This document shows positions 40,701 to 53,834 of a stretch of 64,000 nt of DNA, in pieces. A model generated the notes under the pieces. That model searched no databases and was not told the DNA's origin. It saw nothing but the letters and a program-made list of their open reading frames with translations. Each line of letters opens with the position of its first letter. Within the stretch, counting starts at the first letter, position 1. The position numbers were made by a program, and so were the translations under genes. This stretch comes from Diphasiastrum complanatum (lineage: Eukaryota; Streptophyta; Lycopodiopsida; Lycopodiales; Lycopodiaceae), in contig CM055095.1 of NCBI GenBank assembly GCA_029204225.1, positions 37,162,597 through 37,226,596 on the forward strand. Direction: 5' to 3'.

Positions 40701-41772
40701 ACAAGAATATTGCAGGAAGAAGTCAGGAGAAAAAGCTTATCCACAACAAGTACCAGTCAATGGCATTGTACTCTAACAAGCAGCAGCCCAAGAAGAAGAA
40801 CTTCAAGGACAAGAAGACGAAGGCAGAGTAGCCAGTCTCAACGCATTAACAACAACAGCAGGACAATCATCAACAACATTCATCCAAGACCAAACTCTTT
40901 TTCAGATATTGCAAAAGATTAAACCACGACATTAAGGATTGTCGCATCCTCAAGCACTATGAAACGAGGAAGAAGATGCAGCAGCACCAAGATGGAGGTT
41001 CTGACGATGTTCTTGGGTTGTCCAAGAATCAAGAAATGAGTGTTTCTTGATCCTTGGACATTCAAAATGTTGTTAGATTAGTTTCTTGTTTCAATTTTGT
41101 GAATTAATTTATGGTAGCTTAGTTTTAGTTGGTAAGGATTTGTTTCAAACTCGTTTTTACAGTATTAAAGTAGGATTTCATGGCATTTCAACCACTCTAC
41201 ACGCTGATTTCTGGGTTGAATGCATGATCTGCATGTTTTGGTTTAAAGCATGTGATTTCACTTCAAGAGCGACCCTCTTGAGTCGTCCTCTGACAGGCAG
41301 GACATAAACTACAACGTACATCTGTCCCTTCTGTCTAATTCTGGGCATTGAAACAAGATAGCTATAAACCAAGAAGTGCCCAAGAAGCCTGGTAACAAGC
41401 AGAACGGTTTTGAAACTAAGAAGAAACAAAGAATTAGCCAACTAATTCTCTAGAGTAGAGAATCAGTAAACAAGTATCGAAGTACATTCAAGCTTCGAAG
41501 CTAATATAGAAGATACACTCATTTTAGTCACCTATTCAGATTCAGATTGGGCAGGAGACATGGATACCAGAAAATCTCAGGTTATATTTGTTTCTTTGCA
41601 GGAGGACCCATTTCATGGAACAACAGAAAGCAGAAATGCATTTCCTTGTCCCTACAAAATTTGAATATGTTGCATCTACATCAGCAGTGAAGGAGATAAT
41701 ATGGCTAAGAAGGCTACTACAGGATCTGCAATTCCCACAGATTGGTCCAACAATACTCCAATGCGACAATTA
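40700..41772 (+). mobile_element. Copia scraps: gag zinc knuckle and RNase H
   Basis: At about 40890-40960 the plus strand reads FFRYCKRLNHDIKDCRILKH, a gag zinc knuckle whose first Cys is Phe. At about 41523-41772 it reads YSDSDWAGDMDTRKS in one frame, GGPISWNNRKQKC in another and FEYVASTSAVKEIIWLRRLL in a third, which together are copia RNase H. The D of SDWAG and the E of FEYVA mark active-site positions. Protease, integrase and RT between the two are deleted (41040-41520 holds nothing recognisable). Confidence 0.75.
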
Positions 41773-41982
41773 GAGCTGCATAGCTCTATCTCTGAACCCA
41801 CGTTCGCAACAGTCTGCATTTTTCTTCGCAATTTCTGACAAGCGAAAAACCCGACACGCGACACGGTCGCCTTTCCACCTTCGGGCCATCCTGAACAACT
41901 AAGTGTTTTGCAACACTTGTGCTAAATTCAGTTTTTTGGCCATTTCAGACACTTCCAGAAATGTGACACTGCTTTGCGAAAA

Positions 41983-42190
41983 ATGCGACACTGCATTTTT
42001 ACACGCAATTTCTGACTAGCGACAATTGCAAAAAATGTGACACTGCATTTTTACATGTAATTTCTGACAGACGACAATTATGAAAAATGTGACATTGTAT
42101 TTTTGCATGCAATTTCTGATAGGCGAAAAAGACGAAAAATGCGACACTGCATTTTTACACGAGATTCTACACAGGCGACAATTGTGAAGG
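41983..42190. repeat. Minisatellite, 52-bp period, four units
   Basis: Units starting 'atgcgacactgcattttt' or close variants begin at 41983, 42035, 42087 and 42139, exactly 52 bp apart. Each holds a variant of 'gcaatttctgac' and a 'gcgaca(a)tt' link. A partial unit precedes at about 41961. It lies just after the copia RNase H, so it may be part of the element's 3' untranslated region. Confidence 0.88.
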
Positions 42191-42299
42191 TTACCCTTAA
42201 GTAAAGGCAAAGGCCAAAAGCCAGGGAGTGTCGCGACGACCGTCTGCGGATTTACAAGGAATCCCAAGTATAGACCATTACATTTTCACGCTCCAAAAA

Positions 42300-42960
42300 A
42301 AACTGTTTTAATTAGTCAGTTAATTAGCTGTTATGTGATCTTGTAAATGCGAAACTAGAATAATGCAAGATCTTCCAGTTGTTATATAAGTAAATGAGCG
42401 ATTTAAGCAGCAGCAACATGCGGAGATGCATGTCGATACTCCAACAGAGATCAAACGACCAGAACGGGTCTTCTAGTAGTTGACTCCTCAGAGTTAGTGA
42501 TTATAGAGAGAGAGATATATATTCATAACTTTAGCAATTGATTTGAGTCTGTAAGTAGAATCACACGCTTATCACCATAATTGTATTGTAATCTGATTGT
42601 TGTGTTACAACATTATTATACAGATTCGCTACTATTCTACATCTTTGCATTCTTGTTGAATGAAATTAACTCATTCCTCTTACGCAAACATCATTATAAG
42701 AAAATGTATGGCTGTCTCTGACGCCTAAGTTATTCCTACATTCTCTTCATATCAAGTTATCAGCATTAGAGGATTGCATGGCTGTCTCAGACGCCTAATC
42801 GTTTCTGCAGTCTCTCTTTCACGGCAATCTAAGACTCCTACACTGATAATCTTATTCAACACAAAAGAACAGCTCGCAATCTCCGTTCTCTAAGTAATAC
42901 GAGATCCTTTTATAAGAATTTTGTTTTATTAGTTGGCATCAACATCTATCTAAACCAACA
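42300..42960 (+). repeat. LTR-like region, unconfirmed
   Basis: Starts near 42304 with TGTTTTAATTAG, downstream of the copia RNase H. It contains a TATA-like 'gttatataagtaa' near 42377 and a T-rich downstream part, as in copia LTRs. A loosely repeated 'tggctgtctcagacgcctaa' occurs at about 42708-42730 and 42778-42800. No second LTR exists in the window to prove the ends. Confidence 0.35.
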
Positions 42961-45900
42961 AATAGACACTTCAAATCAAGTAAGATGGTGATGGAAACAT
43001 TGATAGCTACAAAGTAAAGTTAGTTGCAAAAAAAGGTACCATACAATAAATAGTTCACAAAGACTTTGTTGTAGACGCTACAACTAGAAAAATGTTAAAA
43101 GACATTCTACAATGGCCTACTCTCTATAGAGATGTATCTATATAGAATACCCCAATGTATGCCAATGCACAATCATGCCACACAAATGTAAAACAAAAGA
43201 AAACAAATAGTATGCAAATTTTATTAAGGCCATATATAATATGAAACAATCAATACAACAAAAATAAAGATGGTTATTTTATAATCAATAAATACACTCG
43301 TGGAAGAGAAGACCATGCCATAAATTCTAAGTATGAAAGAGTTTGCATTTTCTTGATTGCACTCTATGTAGATGAGATAATATTTGGCATCTAATTCACA
43401 AGGAATGATGAGGAGCAAAAAAACAAATTGGTATAAAGCTTTCAATGTGAAGGACATTAGGAGATTGTACTAATGCCTCAAGCTAGGAGTTTATATATTG
43501 AATGCAAAGATTATATCTCCAACATTGCAACTCATATGTCCCGTTTGTTTGGTTGCATGATGCAAAGCATTGGCACATTTCTCATTTAATTAGCATTAAC
43601 ATTGTTTTCTAGGCACATAATACTATCCATTTTCATATACAATCCATATTGTCTCATATTTTTTCATTTCAAATCTTTCTAAATCTCTTCCATATTGTCT
43701 TGTCAAAGATTAATCCTGTCAATTTATCTCTGTCAAATTTGATCAATGAAGAAAGACTTCAATGATGCAATAGGTGAAATTGTGCCAAGTACTCCTACCA
43801 CCAGATATTGTTTTCATATCGCCAATTATCACCATATGGTATGATGGACCAAAAAGATTGACAAAAGGCCAATGGAAAAATGATTGCATCATACCTTTTA
43901 TAATGTACACCAAAAAGGAAAATGCGAACATATAAATTGGTGTAACTCTGTGGGACATAGAAGAGAAGCATGTAAAAATTATTCCCCAAAAAATACAATG
44001 GATCATGATGATAAAAACGTGCCAAAACAAGACAAGCATTTACAATAGACACATCACATAGATGTTTTGAATGTATGTTTTGTACATTCAAGGAGTGTCA
44101 CAACAATATGACTTGCAAAAGTTTTTAGCCTCTGATACTTCTTTAATAATTAGGCTACTACAACACATAATTAGTCATGCTCCTAATTAGTTGCATAGTA
44201 TTGATTATCTCAATCATTCAATGCACCTGCTCTCAATTGAAAATTAAGCATGTTTGCTATGCACTAAATGACTAACAAGGATAAAAACTAAGCCATTTAA
44301 AGTAATTAATAGAACAAAGATATCTATCATGAAGTTTACAATCTCAAATTCCGACTAGCTAATTATGATTAAAATTTTAATTACAATGCAATTATATGGT
44401 CAAATATATTCAATAGTGTTGCATTCATCCATAATGATAAATCTACAATATTATGAGTATTTGAGAGCTCTATTCTACCTACAAAACATCTCTCTAATGT
44501 ATTTGACAGCTCTATTCTGCCTACAAAAACATCTTTTCTCAAATTTTTAACATTGGCAATCAACATCTAACCTCACTTGGATGTTACGAGTCACTTTGAT
44601 CTATGTTTAAAATCTCCTCTTTTATGCATGCAAATAATAAGTCAGTTAAATATTAAGGGGCTTTCTCTTTCTACCATTCTTGTTAATATGGATACTATGT
44701 CCCCTTATCTTGGATACTCATTCCTTAGAATTCATATTATGTTTCAGATCATCAGCTCAGATGCACTTTTATCTTGTATCATGATGCCTTTAGATGTGAA
44801 AATTCATTTACATTTCAGACGATCAACTCATATGATCGCAAATTTGTGAGTGCTTCTACTTATGGCACATCGTCATCCTCTAGACTTATTATGGAGGTTA
44901 GTATATATTGCATAGCTATCCAATGTATGGAGCTTTATTGTCATGCTTTTCATATAAGCTAAGCATACCCCCCTTTATACCTAAGACGAGTCATTCGCAT
45001 GGAGGATTACTTAGTCCTTGGTTGTAAATCAGGTTTCAGGTTTTGTACACTTGGCCATACAAATTGATCTCTATGCCATTTCAAGAAAAAAAAATTGGGG
45101 CTAAAAGTGATGAAAAAAAAGTAGAGCCAAATTTATTTTCAAGGATAAGTTGGTAGTATATTCTTTACAATTTTCATGTGTGTATGAAATGTGGGGAAAC
45201 GAGATGAAGTGCACTGCCAAATTGCAAAATCTTCAGAAAATTCTGGGGAGAATAAGACTCAAGTGAAGAGTAAAAAAATTGCACTGGCAATCATTTTGAA
45301 CAATTAGGTTTGTGAGAAAAGAAAAGATGAGGAAAATGTCAAATATGATGGATACATAAAGGGCCATAAATTCACAGCCCTTCACCTTTATTCTGCAATA
45401 TAAAGCAGCATAGATCACAAACATTTGGATTACATTGGCTGTTCCACTTGGCCATGTCGTAACTGGAGATACATACTATTGCTATACAACCACTTCGTTT
45501 AAGGTGGTCATGATAGGTGTGGAGACCTTTGTAGACCATGAAGCACCATGCCAGCACAGATATATTTGTCATGATGGGAAAAGAAGCATCCTTGAATCCT
45601 TGGTTATGCAGAGGTGTACTTTGGGGGGACTTGAGAGCAAGATGTGCAGCAATTCAAAGACTTTTAAAACAGACTTTCACCCACTTTCAGATTGTTCTGT
45701 CTTTTCGTAACTTCCTTCGCTTCATGCACATGAAATTACTGCAGAGAAATACAATTATCAAGCCCATGTTAAAGCTGAAATCTCTAAACAAACGAAAGAG
45801 GAAAGTTGATATTTTCTTGTGAACCAGGTATTCCAATCACAGTCAATGTCAAACAATAACCACCTTCTAGATAAAAATCCAAGAATCACTTTGATCTACT

Positions 45901-46300
45901 CCTAGGCACTGCCAATTCTCATCCAATTGCTTCTGATCTCCTTTACATGCATATCAAGATGAATTGATTTGAACAGTGATATTGGTGAAAAAAACATTCG
46001 GACATGCTTCGACCCGCCTTGCCCTTTTCTTCTGAGCAAGTCGTGCAGGTGGTAGGTTCGGCGCTCCAGAGATCAATAAACAAGAAATATCTATGCATAA
46101 ACAGTCTTGTTTGATTATAATAACATAGCTCACCATGATGTTTGCATATGGTATACATGTTACAATTTGCTCTTGGACTGAAGTTCTGTTTTTGATAGGG
46201 GTGTCAGATTTTTATGCAAAATTTTTCACTTGGAACAGTGTATGTTTCCCAGCACAAAAAAATGATATAACTGTTCCAGGCTAGATGTGACAAGAGAGCC
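42961..46300. other. AT-rich stretch without recognised gene
   Basis: Around 43740-44000 the plus strand has a weak CCHC-like run (WCNSVGHRREACKNYS) that could be a gag remnant. A 91-codon frame at 45435-45710 and its overlaps have no family signature. The part above 46000 may be the 3' untranslated region of the minus-strand gene ending at 46801. Confidence 0.35.
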
Positions 46301-46305
46301 TTGCC

Positions 46306-46309
<4 letters not shown>

Positions 46310-46372
<63 letters not shown>
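46310..46372. repeat. (GA)n microsatellite, about 62 bp
   Basis: Pure GA dinucleotides, probably in the 3' flank or 3' untranslated region of the minus-strand gene. Confidence 0.95.
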
Positions 46373-46374
<2 letters not shown>

Positions 46375-46800
46375 TAATTGCCAGACAAGCTACGTGATGA
46401 TGATCATGCAAGGGAAACGACTTGAAGACGATGGTGCAGATACCGGATGTTTCACATGATAAAACCTTGTATCCTGGCAATTTTTTCTTGCATTGTCTTG
46501 CATCCTTGACTTGAATTTCATCTGACCATTTCAACCCGCTCACTTTTGCATGATGAAAGCAAGAAATCAGCCTGGCTAATCAATAGACTGCATTTTGATG
46601 TTTGACTAGAACTGAATTCAGTAGGACTAGAAAATTGATCCATAGTGTGTAGTATTTACATTGGGTTGATCAAAAGAATAAAGTCATTTCAAGAAATAAA
46701 AGCAATGTTCTTACTATGTGCAAGTGGTCGTTGAAGAAGCTTTTGCCTTTTGGTTTATGGCCATATTGCCACCAAAAAGCTATTCATGAAGCAATTGTTA

Positions 46801-47338
46801 CTAAGCATCTGTTTCTGTTGCTTCAATCGAGTTTAATGTCACTTCTCTTTCAAAGAGAAGAAATTCCTGCAAACAAAGCAATAAATCCTTAATTAAAGCA
46901 TAATAATAATCATAAATGCAACAGCTTTTGTAACTTATCCAGCGCGAAGATTCTTGGACTTATGGAAGTCCGCCAATAAGTACTGTGTTGGTTAGGCTTT
47001 TCTTTCCTCCATGAGTTTAGGGGTTTTGCTCTGTCTGCCACACAGACGAGGACATACAAGAGAAAAAAAATACTAGAGGACAGATAATGGCAAGAGATGT
47101 CTTTCATGAAGAGGAAATACAATAGGGAAGTGCTGAAAAACTATCTCAAAAAGCTACAAACGAACATAATGAAAAGGGAGGCATTCAGAAGAGGTACCTA
47201 GTTTCTAATTAAAAGTACCTGCAACTGTAGCTGTGAGAATAGGCTGTACAGGCCATCCCTTCCAGATGCAATAAGAGTCAAGAGAAAACTAGCATTGTCC
47301 TCTGAGTCAATACCTGCACTTGACAAAGTAACTCGAAT
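46801..47338 (-). CDS. Last two exons of an unrecognised plant gene
   Basis: Two exons on the minus strand join cleanly. Exon 47338-47219 (120 nt, exactly 40 codons) is preceded by a T/G-rich tract ending CAG and followed by GTAC. It encodes RVTLSSAGIDSEDNASFLL and SGRDGLYSLFSQLQLQ. The intron 47218-46867 ends TTTGCAG. The last exon 46866-46801 (66 nt) encodes EFLLFEREVTLNSIEATETDA and TAG. Both junctions keep the frame, the text is non-repetitive and reads like a helical solenoid C-terminus. No transposon family has this sequence to my knowledge. I do not recognise the protein. Upstream exons are probably at 53.8 and 60.5 kb. Confidence 0.6.
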
Positions 47339-48380
47339 CTGCAATCACAGAGCTATCATGTTAACTTCTTGAATACTGATCATTGAATCAGATAAATTGG
47401 CTGGCAAGGGGTATCACTAATAACAAGGAACATGAAACATCCTTAATTTTAGCACAATTCCTGCAGTGCTTGTTCTGAGCACACCAGATTATGTAATCTG
47501 CAACACAATCTATAAGCTGAAGGTTGTTGGTTATGTGTAAAAACACAAGACTTGTGTGATTAGCTACAGAAGTTGATAAAGGGGTCCGTCACTCGATTAA
47601 TTGCAGATAATCAAGATGCAGGATTGGTACTTGCATATGAGCCATGATATAGGTAAGAAATCATAAAACTTACATGCATACCCACACAGCATTCTAAAAA
47701 GTTTGTTATCAATTTTTTTAAACGCAACAATAGCACCTTGATGCAAAATATGATTGTATCAAAACACATTAGAAAAGACTCAAAAAACTAATGCCTAAAT
47801 GAAAACTAGAAAGACAACTTGTAGGAGCTTATTTCAAATTTTGTATTGGAGTTCTATAAGAGGGAAAATATCTAAGATACTGTTTCATGATATTCAACTT
47901 CCGTTTCCATGTATCAAGCATTCATTCTTCTGTTTGACTTCCTTCAAATCTTGAATTTGCTCTTTTTCATGACTACATGTTAACAGAGTTTATGAGCTCA
48001 TAAGCAATAACCCCATGTAAAATAGACCCAAATGCATTGGCATCAGTTTCGTCAACAATCTTTTATCAAAATGAAGCATACATAAGAGAGGGAATATTAA
48101 TAACAAATGTGAGTGATCATCAGAAGCTCAAGACTATTTGAGAATCTCTTTACAATTGTTCAGCTTTTTGATGGCATTATGGACCATATCAACAGTAAAG
48201 AAAGTGAACTCAAAGGGTCTAGGAGAGATGGGTGTGTCCGTATGGATGGTATATAAGGTGGTGGCATAATCGGTCCAAATGTGCACATCATCACGGAAAG
48301 GGGGCGGAGCACAAGGAATGAACTTATGCCACGCTAGTGAAAGAACTGTAAAGAAGCCCTATAAGTCGTCTCTCTTCCAG
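47339..48380. other. Probable intron, no gene
   Basis: AT-rich text between two exons of the minus-strand gene, before the LINE remnant begins. Nothing recognisable. Confidence 0.4.
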
Positions 48381-48389
48381 TGCATCATA

Positions 48390-49320
48390 CGCCCACTTCT
48401 TATGACAAAGCAAACGAGTTTAAAGGCTGTGCATGGGACGTAAAGGATGAGGGGTGTGCATACGTGACAAAGTGACGATGGGAGTGACATTCATTGTCAT
48501 ACCAAGTGGGGGATGTTGATCTAGACTTGGTAGAGTTAGCTTTGTTACTATGGGGTTTGGAAGGGAAGGTAACTGCAACAACAGTATGGAGTTCCGGAGT
48601 AAGGACGGAAGCTTGCGCATCTAGTGAGATGTGATCTGGAAAGATTTGGAGTAGAGGGATAAGCAATTGTTGATAGATTGATGCAAAAAAGTGATCAAAG
48701 ATGTATTTGGGTGCACAATCAAAGATGGGCATGAGATCGTTGAGGTGGAGAGAAGGTGCCAAGACTGAAGGAAAGGAAGGAATGATCAAAGAGTGGTAAG
48801 AAAAATGTGAGTCGGTGATCCCATGAGATAATCAACATCACTATGACCGCCACCATGAGGATGGCAAATTTATCTGCCTGAATCTCGCCAACCAGCTAGA
48901 CCATAAAAAATGGCCAACTCGTGAGCTTCTCCAAGCCGCAATTAGTTCTCTCCGTAAGTGGTAATAGGGCCCAAAACATCCTCTAAGGTCCTGGTAACAA
49001 CTGGCTCGCATCTCATGTCGATAGACCGAGTCCCATCTGTAACCTGGAAAAGTAGGTAATCTTCTCTATTGACTCTCATGGGTCTCCATGAAGAGTAATA
49101 GTTCTCTCACCAATAAAGTCAATCAAATCACTGACAATGGACGATGAATGCATCTTGTTACAATTCCAAGCTCCAATTTGCAAGCGGCAAGGATGGAGCC
49201 CCAGTATGCTCCCAATATCGGGTGCCCCAATTCCTCATTTCATGGAATCTTTAGACGTATTGTCAATGTATCGGATTCAACCATTCTTGTAAATAACTCG
49301 TCTACCTGTGGCCATATATC
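48390..49320 (-). mobile_element. Non-LTR (LINE) endonuclease and linker remnant
   Basis: Minus-strand reading from about 49210 gives RLQIGAWNCNKMHSSSIVSD, like the start of LINE apurinic-type endonucleases (I-x-x-W-N-x-x). Near 48850 comes GGGHSDVDYLMGSPTHIF, like the S-x-x-D-Y-v-x-x-S block, and near 48500 comes PTWYDNECHSHR, like the P-W-W/F-D-x-E-C motif downstream of the endonuclease. Frames change several times. RT is not present next to it. Confidence 0.5.
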
Positions 49321-49614
49321 TGCGTAGCTCTCGAAAGATCTCCTCATCGGCATCGGACTATGTCTGAGGTGCCCGTGGAATGGTGGCGTCCGTGTCGAGC
49401 ATGCAAGAGTTAGGGTTCACCCGCAACCATAACAGATATCGAGTCGAGATATAGGTTTCATTGCAAAGCCTATAAAATACCAAAAAACTAGCAACGATGA
49501 GAAGCATATCTAGGGAAAGCAAGGGTGGGGCAAAAAAACCTCAAGCAGGCCTCTGTCTCTGCCGTATCGTCGTAGCATCCGTGCATTGCTGGACCAACCG
49601 TCTGCACTGCTCAA

Positions 49615-51270
49615 TCGATAGCTAGTACCTCTTCTTCATGTGCTGCATGGACCAGATGCTCCAGTTCCCCTCGCAAGCGGAAGCTGAAGAATCCTGTGAG
49701 AGCACTCTCTCCGCCAAGCGCTGGAGCTCTGACGTGGAGCGGCCATAACAATCCCACCATGTCACTGGACGGAGCTAGTCCTCCCTCCGCTAGCACCGAT
49801 CATGGCCGAAGACATATTCCTCTCGAACCTCAGCAAGTCTGCCTCGATGATCCTGAGGCGCTCAGCCCTCCTGATGGCAAAAAGCGATTCCACAAGTCAG
49901 TGTCTATACAAGCAAGATCGTAAGGGCATGAACCATAAAAACAATCTAAAGATAAAATGAAAATTGCAATATAATACTTGGCCCTGCATAGACTCAATCC
50001 ATGTACTCCAGCCATCCTATGTGGAGCTCTGGGTCATCTGCTCGTCTAGTGGTGCGCCACAAGGGGTGCAACATGTGGGCTACCGCGTGGACGGGCCTGT
50101 GGAAGTAGTCCCACCTCTGCTGCCAAATGTCTAGCATTTCTTGCCTCCTGCAACGCCCAACAACATAAGACACATTACAATCATTAATCGTTTCTCATGT
50201 GAAATTACAATGAAATGGAAACATAGCACAGACAGGGGAAAGGAATTGTACTTGGCCTCATCCAAGCGGGATCTGGTTAGTGCCTCTCCAATGCGGTCCA
50301 TGAACAAGTATATGAGACCGGGAGTGCACCCCTCCCGGTCTACTAGGCACAACACACAAAAAACAGGCCTCAGCACATCAATCAGCTAAATGGAAACATA
50401 GCACAGACAGGGGAAAGGAATTGTACTTGGCCTCATCCAAGCGGGATCTGGTCAGTGCCTCTCCAATGCGGTCCATGAACTCGTATATGAGACCGAGAGT
50501 GCACCCCTCCCGGTCTGCTAGGCGCAGCACACAAAAAACAAGCCTCAGCACATCAATCAGCTCTGATGCCCGTGTCCAAGACTATCTCTGTATACAATCA
50601 ACTGGAAATGAATTGCACCCTCACTACAGCCTCTAAACTCATCGAATACAATGCTGGCCACCATCCTCCGCAAGTGGTCTCGCAGAGCCGCCAAATGCTC
50701 GAGAACCACGAAGTAGTAGCCAAACCTTGTGGGTGCCGCCCTCCTGAGATCCAAGGGCGAGAAGCTGCGAAATAGGGCCAATTTGTGCTTCTTCCTAGTG
50801 ACGAGGTTGACCACGCGCATGGCCTGAGTAGTAATCTGCAAGACAAAGACCCATCAAAAAATTGTTACAGGCCAAGCAAAGCAAGGAAATGACAACAATA
50901 TAACTAGCATAGAAGAAGGAAAAGAAGGTGTAGAAATGATAATGAAAAGCACTAAAGATCAAGTTACTTACATCGGCCAGGCTGCTCGAATAAGGCTCAA
51001 CTCTCATCTGATGGTTTCCTCCAGGAGTAGGAGACGTGTGCGCATCACCTCTCTCCTAGGAGGTGCCCATGAGGAATCTGTTGCTACCGCCTGATGCATC
51101 ATCTCTCTAAAAACATGCGTCAACAATGGCGAATGGAATGGTAGCCTCGTAAAAAGGGCCACCGCTCTCGTGTTGGCCTCGTGCTGACGCCTCTGCCACC
51201 CTCTGTCTAGTGTAGTCTGCTATGCCCTCGGCCTAACATGTCTCTGTTGTGCGTGTGTCGACGGTCGGGG
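49615..51270 (-). pseudogene. hAT-superfamily transposase gene, spliced, broken
   Basis: Four conserved hAT parts appear in order on the minus strand. About 51200-50980: PFHSPLLTHVFREMMHQAV, PPRREVMRTRLL and IRAAWP, the region before the catalytic core, ending at a GTAAGT donor. Exon from about 50847 (after TCTTGCAG): TRFGYYFVVLEHLAALRDHL. About 50560-50400: FCVLRLADREG and GLIYEFMDRIGEAL. After an intron, about 50145-50030: DIWQQRWDYFHRPVHAVAHM. About 49770-49625: WWDCYGRSTSELQRLAERVL and SASACEGNWSIW, the C-terminal dimerisation domain. The core with the S-D-G-W-T-D motif is missing between the first two parts. An in-frame stop and a frameshift are also present, and a 175-bp segment is duplicated. 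It cannot encode an active transposase. It probably lies in an intron of the minus-strand gene. Confidence 0.8.
50213..50562. repeat. 175-bp tandem duplication inside the hAT gene
   Basis: 50213-50387 and 50388-50562 are near-identical, starting 'aaatggaaacatagcacag' and ending 'catcaatcagct'. The unit carries one hAT exon segment (FCVLRL...LDEAK) and the start of the following intron. The duplicated exon would disturb the transposase. Confidence 0.92.
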
Positions 51271-53834
51271 CAATATCTTGATGTAACCTTTGTTGAAGAT
51301 CAAAGCATGCAGCAATGAGTTGAGGGTCAAACCCTCCCTTGGGGGACTTGACCCTTCAAGCAAGGGGTTCTCTCTTTCACACAGAATTTCATTCACCTAT
51401 CTACAATTTTTTTCGAACTGCTGATCCACATTGCACTTTAAGAAATGCCCACAGAAATTTCCTCTCTCAAAGTTAAGTCATCACTTTGGAAACTGCAGCC
51501 TTCTTTTGAAGTTTTTTTTCTTTTTGGAGAAAAACTAAGACTCGAAGATTCTTTTTTGGAGGGGGACTAAGGCTCCAAAAGAGGCCAAAGGCCCATATCA
51601 CTTTTACGGCCAATCGGACCCTAACCAAAGACAAATCACTGCTGCGTGACTCCAAAGCCCCAATTTTCACTCTGTTTCAGCCTACGTTACATTGTTGTGA
51701 TATATGGATCATAGACAGATGATTAAGAGGTTTTCGCATGACAGATTGACCTATGTCCATCACAGTAGATTGGATGCTTTTGGTCATTTCACGTGCTCAT
51801 TCAACCACTTTTAGGATGTATCTAGCCTCTCAGGCCTTGAATTGGTCAAAACCATAAAAGAAACACCTAAAAAAGGTCAGCAACATTTGAATGTAACACT
51901 GCTTCATGCAAGGCTCGCTGCCATCTGAAACTGGCTGATTCTTAGGGTAATTCTGTGCTAGATGTCGACGGGCTGTCTTCAGCCTTTCACCTCCTTTATC
52001 GTCTTCCTAAGGCAACAATTCATCACACATTGCTATCATGGCTCATGGCTGAACATTCCATATTTTCAAGGATCCTTTCAAGGCTTCCCCCAAAAACTTA
52101 CGCTTTCTTGGATTGCTAGAAGTCAGCAAAAATTTCCTTCTTCACAGATTTGCCACCAGGCTACAGATTGGACCACACAGTTTATCATCTCTTAACTAGG
52201 ATGCAAAGGGCCTAACAAACAGCAATGGGCTGCATACCATTGATTTCCTCGATGGCACGTAGTGAATGCAGAATAACACGTCGGCTGCTCACTAGAGCTT
52301 CTGATGAGCCTTCCCAATGCAAGGTTATGCAGACTGCAAGCAAATGTTTCTAACACAGCATACTTCTCACTTTAAATTTAATCCACATTCCCGAAGGGCT
52401 ACATTTACAATGCAGATAAGCTGCCTCAAGTTTTGCTGAATCCTTCACAGATTATTCACACCAATAGGCAGGCCTCCAACATTGTCAGTTCAGCAGATTT
52501 TTCAAAGTGGATAACAATTTTCAGCATAGAAAAGGCAAGAAAAAAAATGGGCAACATGGGCTTCTGATACAGTGCAGGTATGCAAGAAAATTCCAGTGAG
52601 GATTTTCATCGTTGTCATTCAGCAAGGTGATTTGACTCTTTTCATATCTATCTCTACCTATAGGAATCAATTCTCCATCTACCTAGGGCATTCCAAGTTG
52701 AAGATCAACGCACACATCAATGCATTCACTAAATTATGATAAAAGGAGAGGAGAGAACAAAGATCACAAAGAGCTTCTATTGTGATAGAATGCTTCTTGG
52801 AATTATCAACCCGTGGGATCACAGAGAATCAAACCTGGGTGGGCGAGCCCAACTCAAGCAGGATACACCAACTCATTATGTGTGTGAAGATTATTGCAAT
52901 CGAATGTATCTTGGTTTCCAACGGGAGCTTGAACTTGGGACCGAAGAAACTTTGGATGGCAAGCTAACACTGTTGGATGATTATTGCAATAGAATAGAAT
53001 GATCCACATCACAATACATCTGAGAGAAAATTACGAAGAGATTTGTGCCCCCTCACATATGATTCATTCGTCCCAAGACATTAAGGATCAGATTCCTATT
53101 ACCCAAGTGCGTAAGGGTGCTTAGGCCCATGTGCCTTTCAATATACCAAGTTCATTGTATGTTCGTAATGAGTACATTAAATGGACTATCGTGATGCATG
53201 TAACGTATACTGTAATTAACAATGCCATAACTCATAACAAATCTATACTCGCATATACACTGCTGAAGTGGTACTCAGTTGACAGGTCGTTGATATGGAC
53301 TGAAATTCATATCTCCAACAACATTTACAACACTTCAGTCAGAATACTACCTTAACACTACCTTGGCTTTCTATAAAACAATTCATTACAAGTGATAAGT
53401 ATCACAACATTTTCATGCTCACCTTTATCTTTCTTAATTGAGGAAACAAGTAGATGAGAACTACACTATTGATAACATATTCACATATAAACTCTGTTTA
53501 GGAAAAGTTTTTAAAACTGAGAGTCGAGACTCCCTGAGAAGGAAAAAGAATATAACAAAAACATATCGTGAAATAGGGTTCCACACATGGCAAGCAAATG
53601 CCCTCAAGAACCACACAAACAAGTCTGAAAAAATCCACAAAGATGCTAAAATTTACACATGCCACATTTAGAGAAGACAACTGCACTATCAAAGTGGATT
53701 TTTTCAATTATTTTTCCTATTGTTGTCCAATTGGCTCCACTCAAATTTCTCGATCTCATTGATATGCACACAAAAGTACGGGAAAGAATTTAAGTTAAGA
53801 TGTCATAAAGTATCCACAAGCAAGAAGCACTCAC
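51271..53834. other. Probable intron sequence, nothing recognised
   Basis: No domain or repeat family could be named. An 88-codon plus-strand frame at 52736-53002 contains three copies of a 'tattgcaatagaat'-like word (52776, 52892, 52982) but is not recognisable as a gene. Confidence 0.35.

Noticed and set aside
43743-44091. Two overlapping hydrophobic minus-strand frames
   Set aside because: AT-rich composition explains the hydrophobic residues. A weak CCHC-like run on the other strand is the better, still poor, reading.
46226-46543. 105-codon minus-strand frame including a Ser-Leu run
   Set aside because: It lies beyond the stop of the unrecognised gene and crosses a (GA)n array; most likely 3' flanking sequence.
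52736-53002. 88-codon frame with repeated tattgcaatagaat words
   Set aside because: No family resemblance and no splice or promoter context; kept only as a note.
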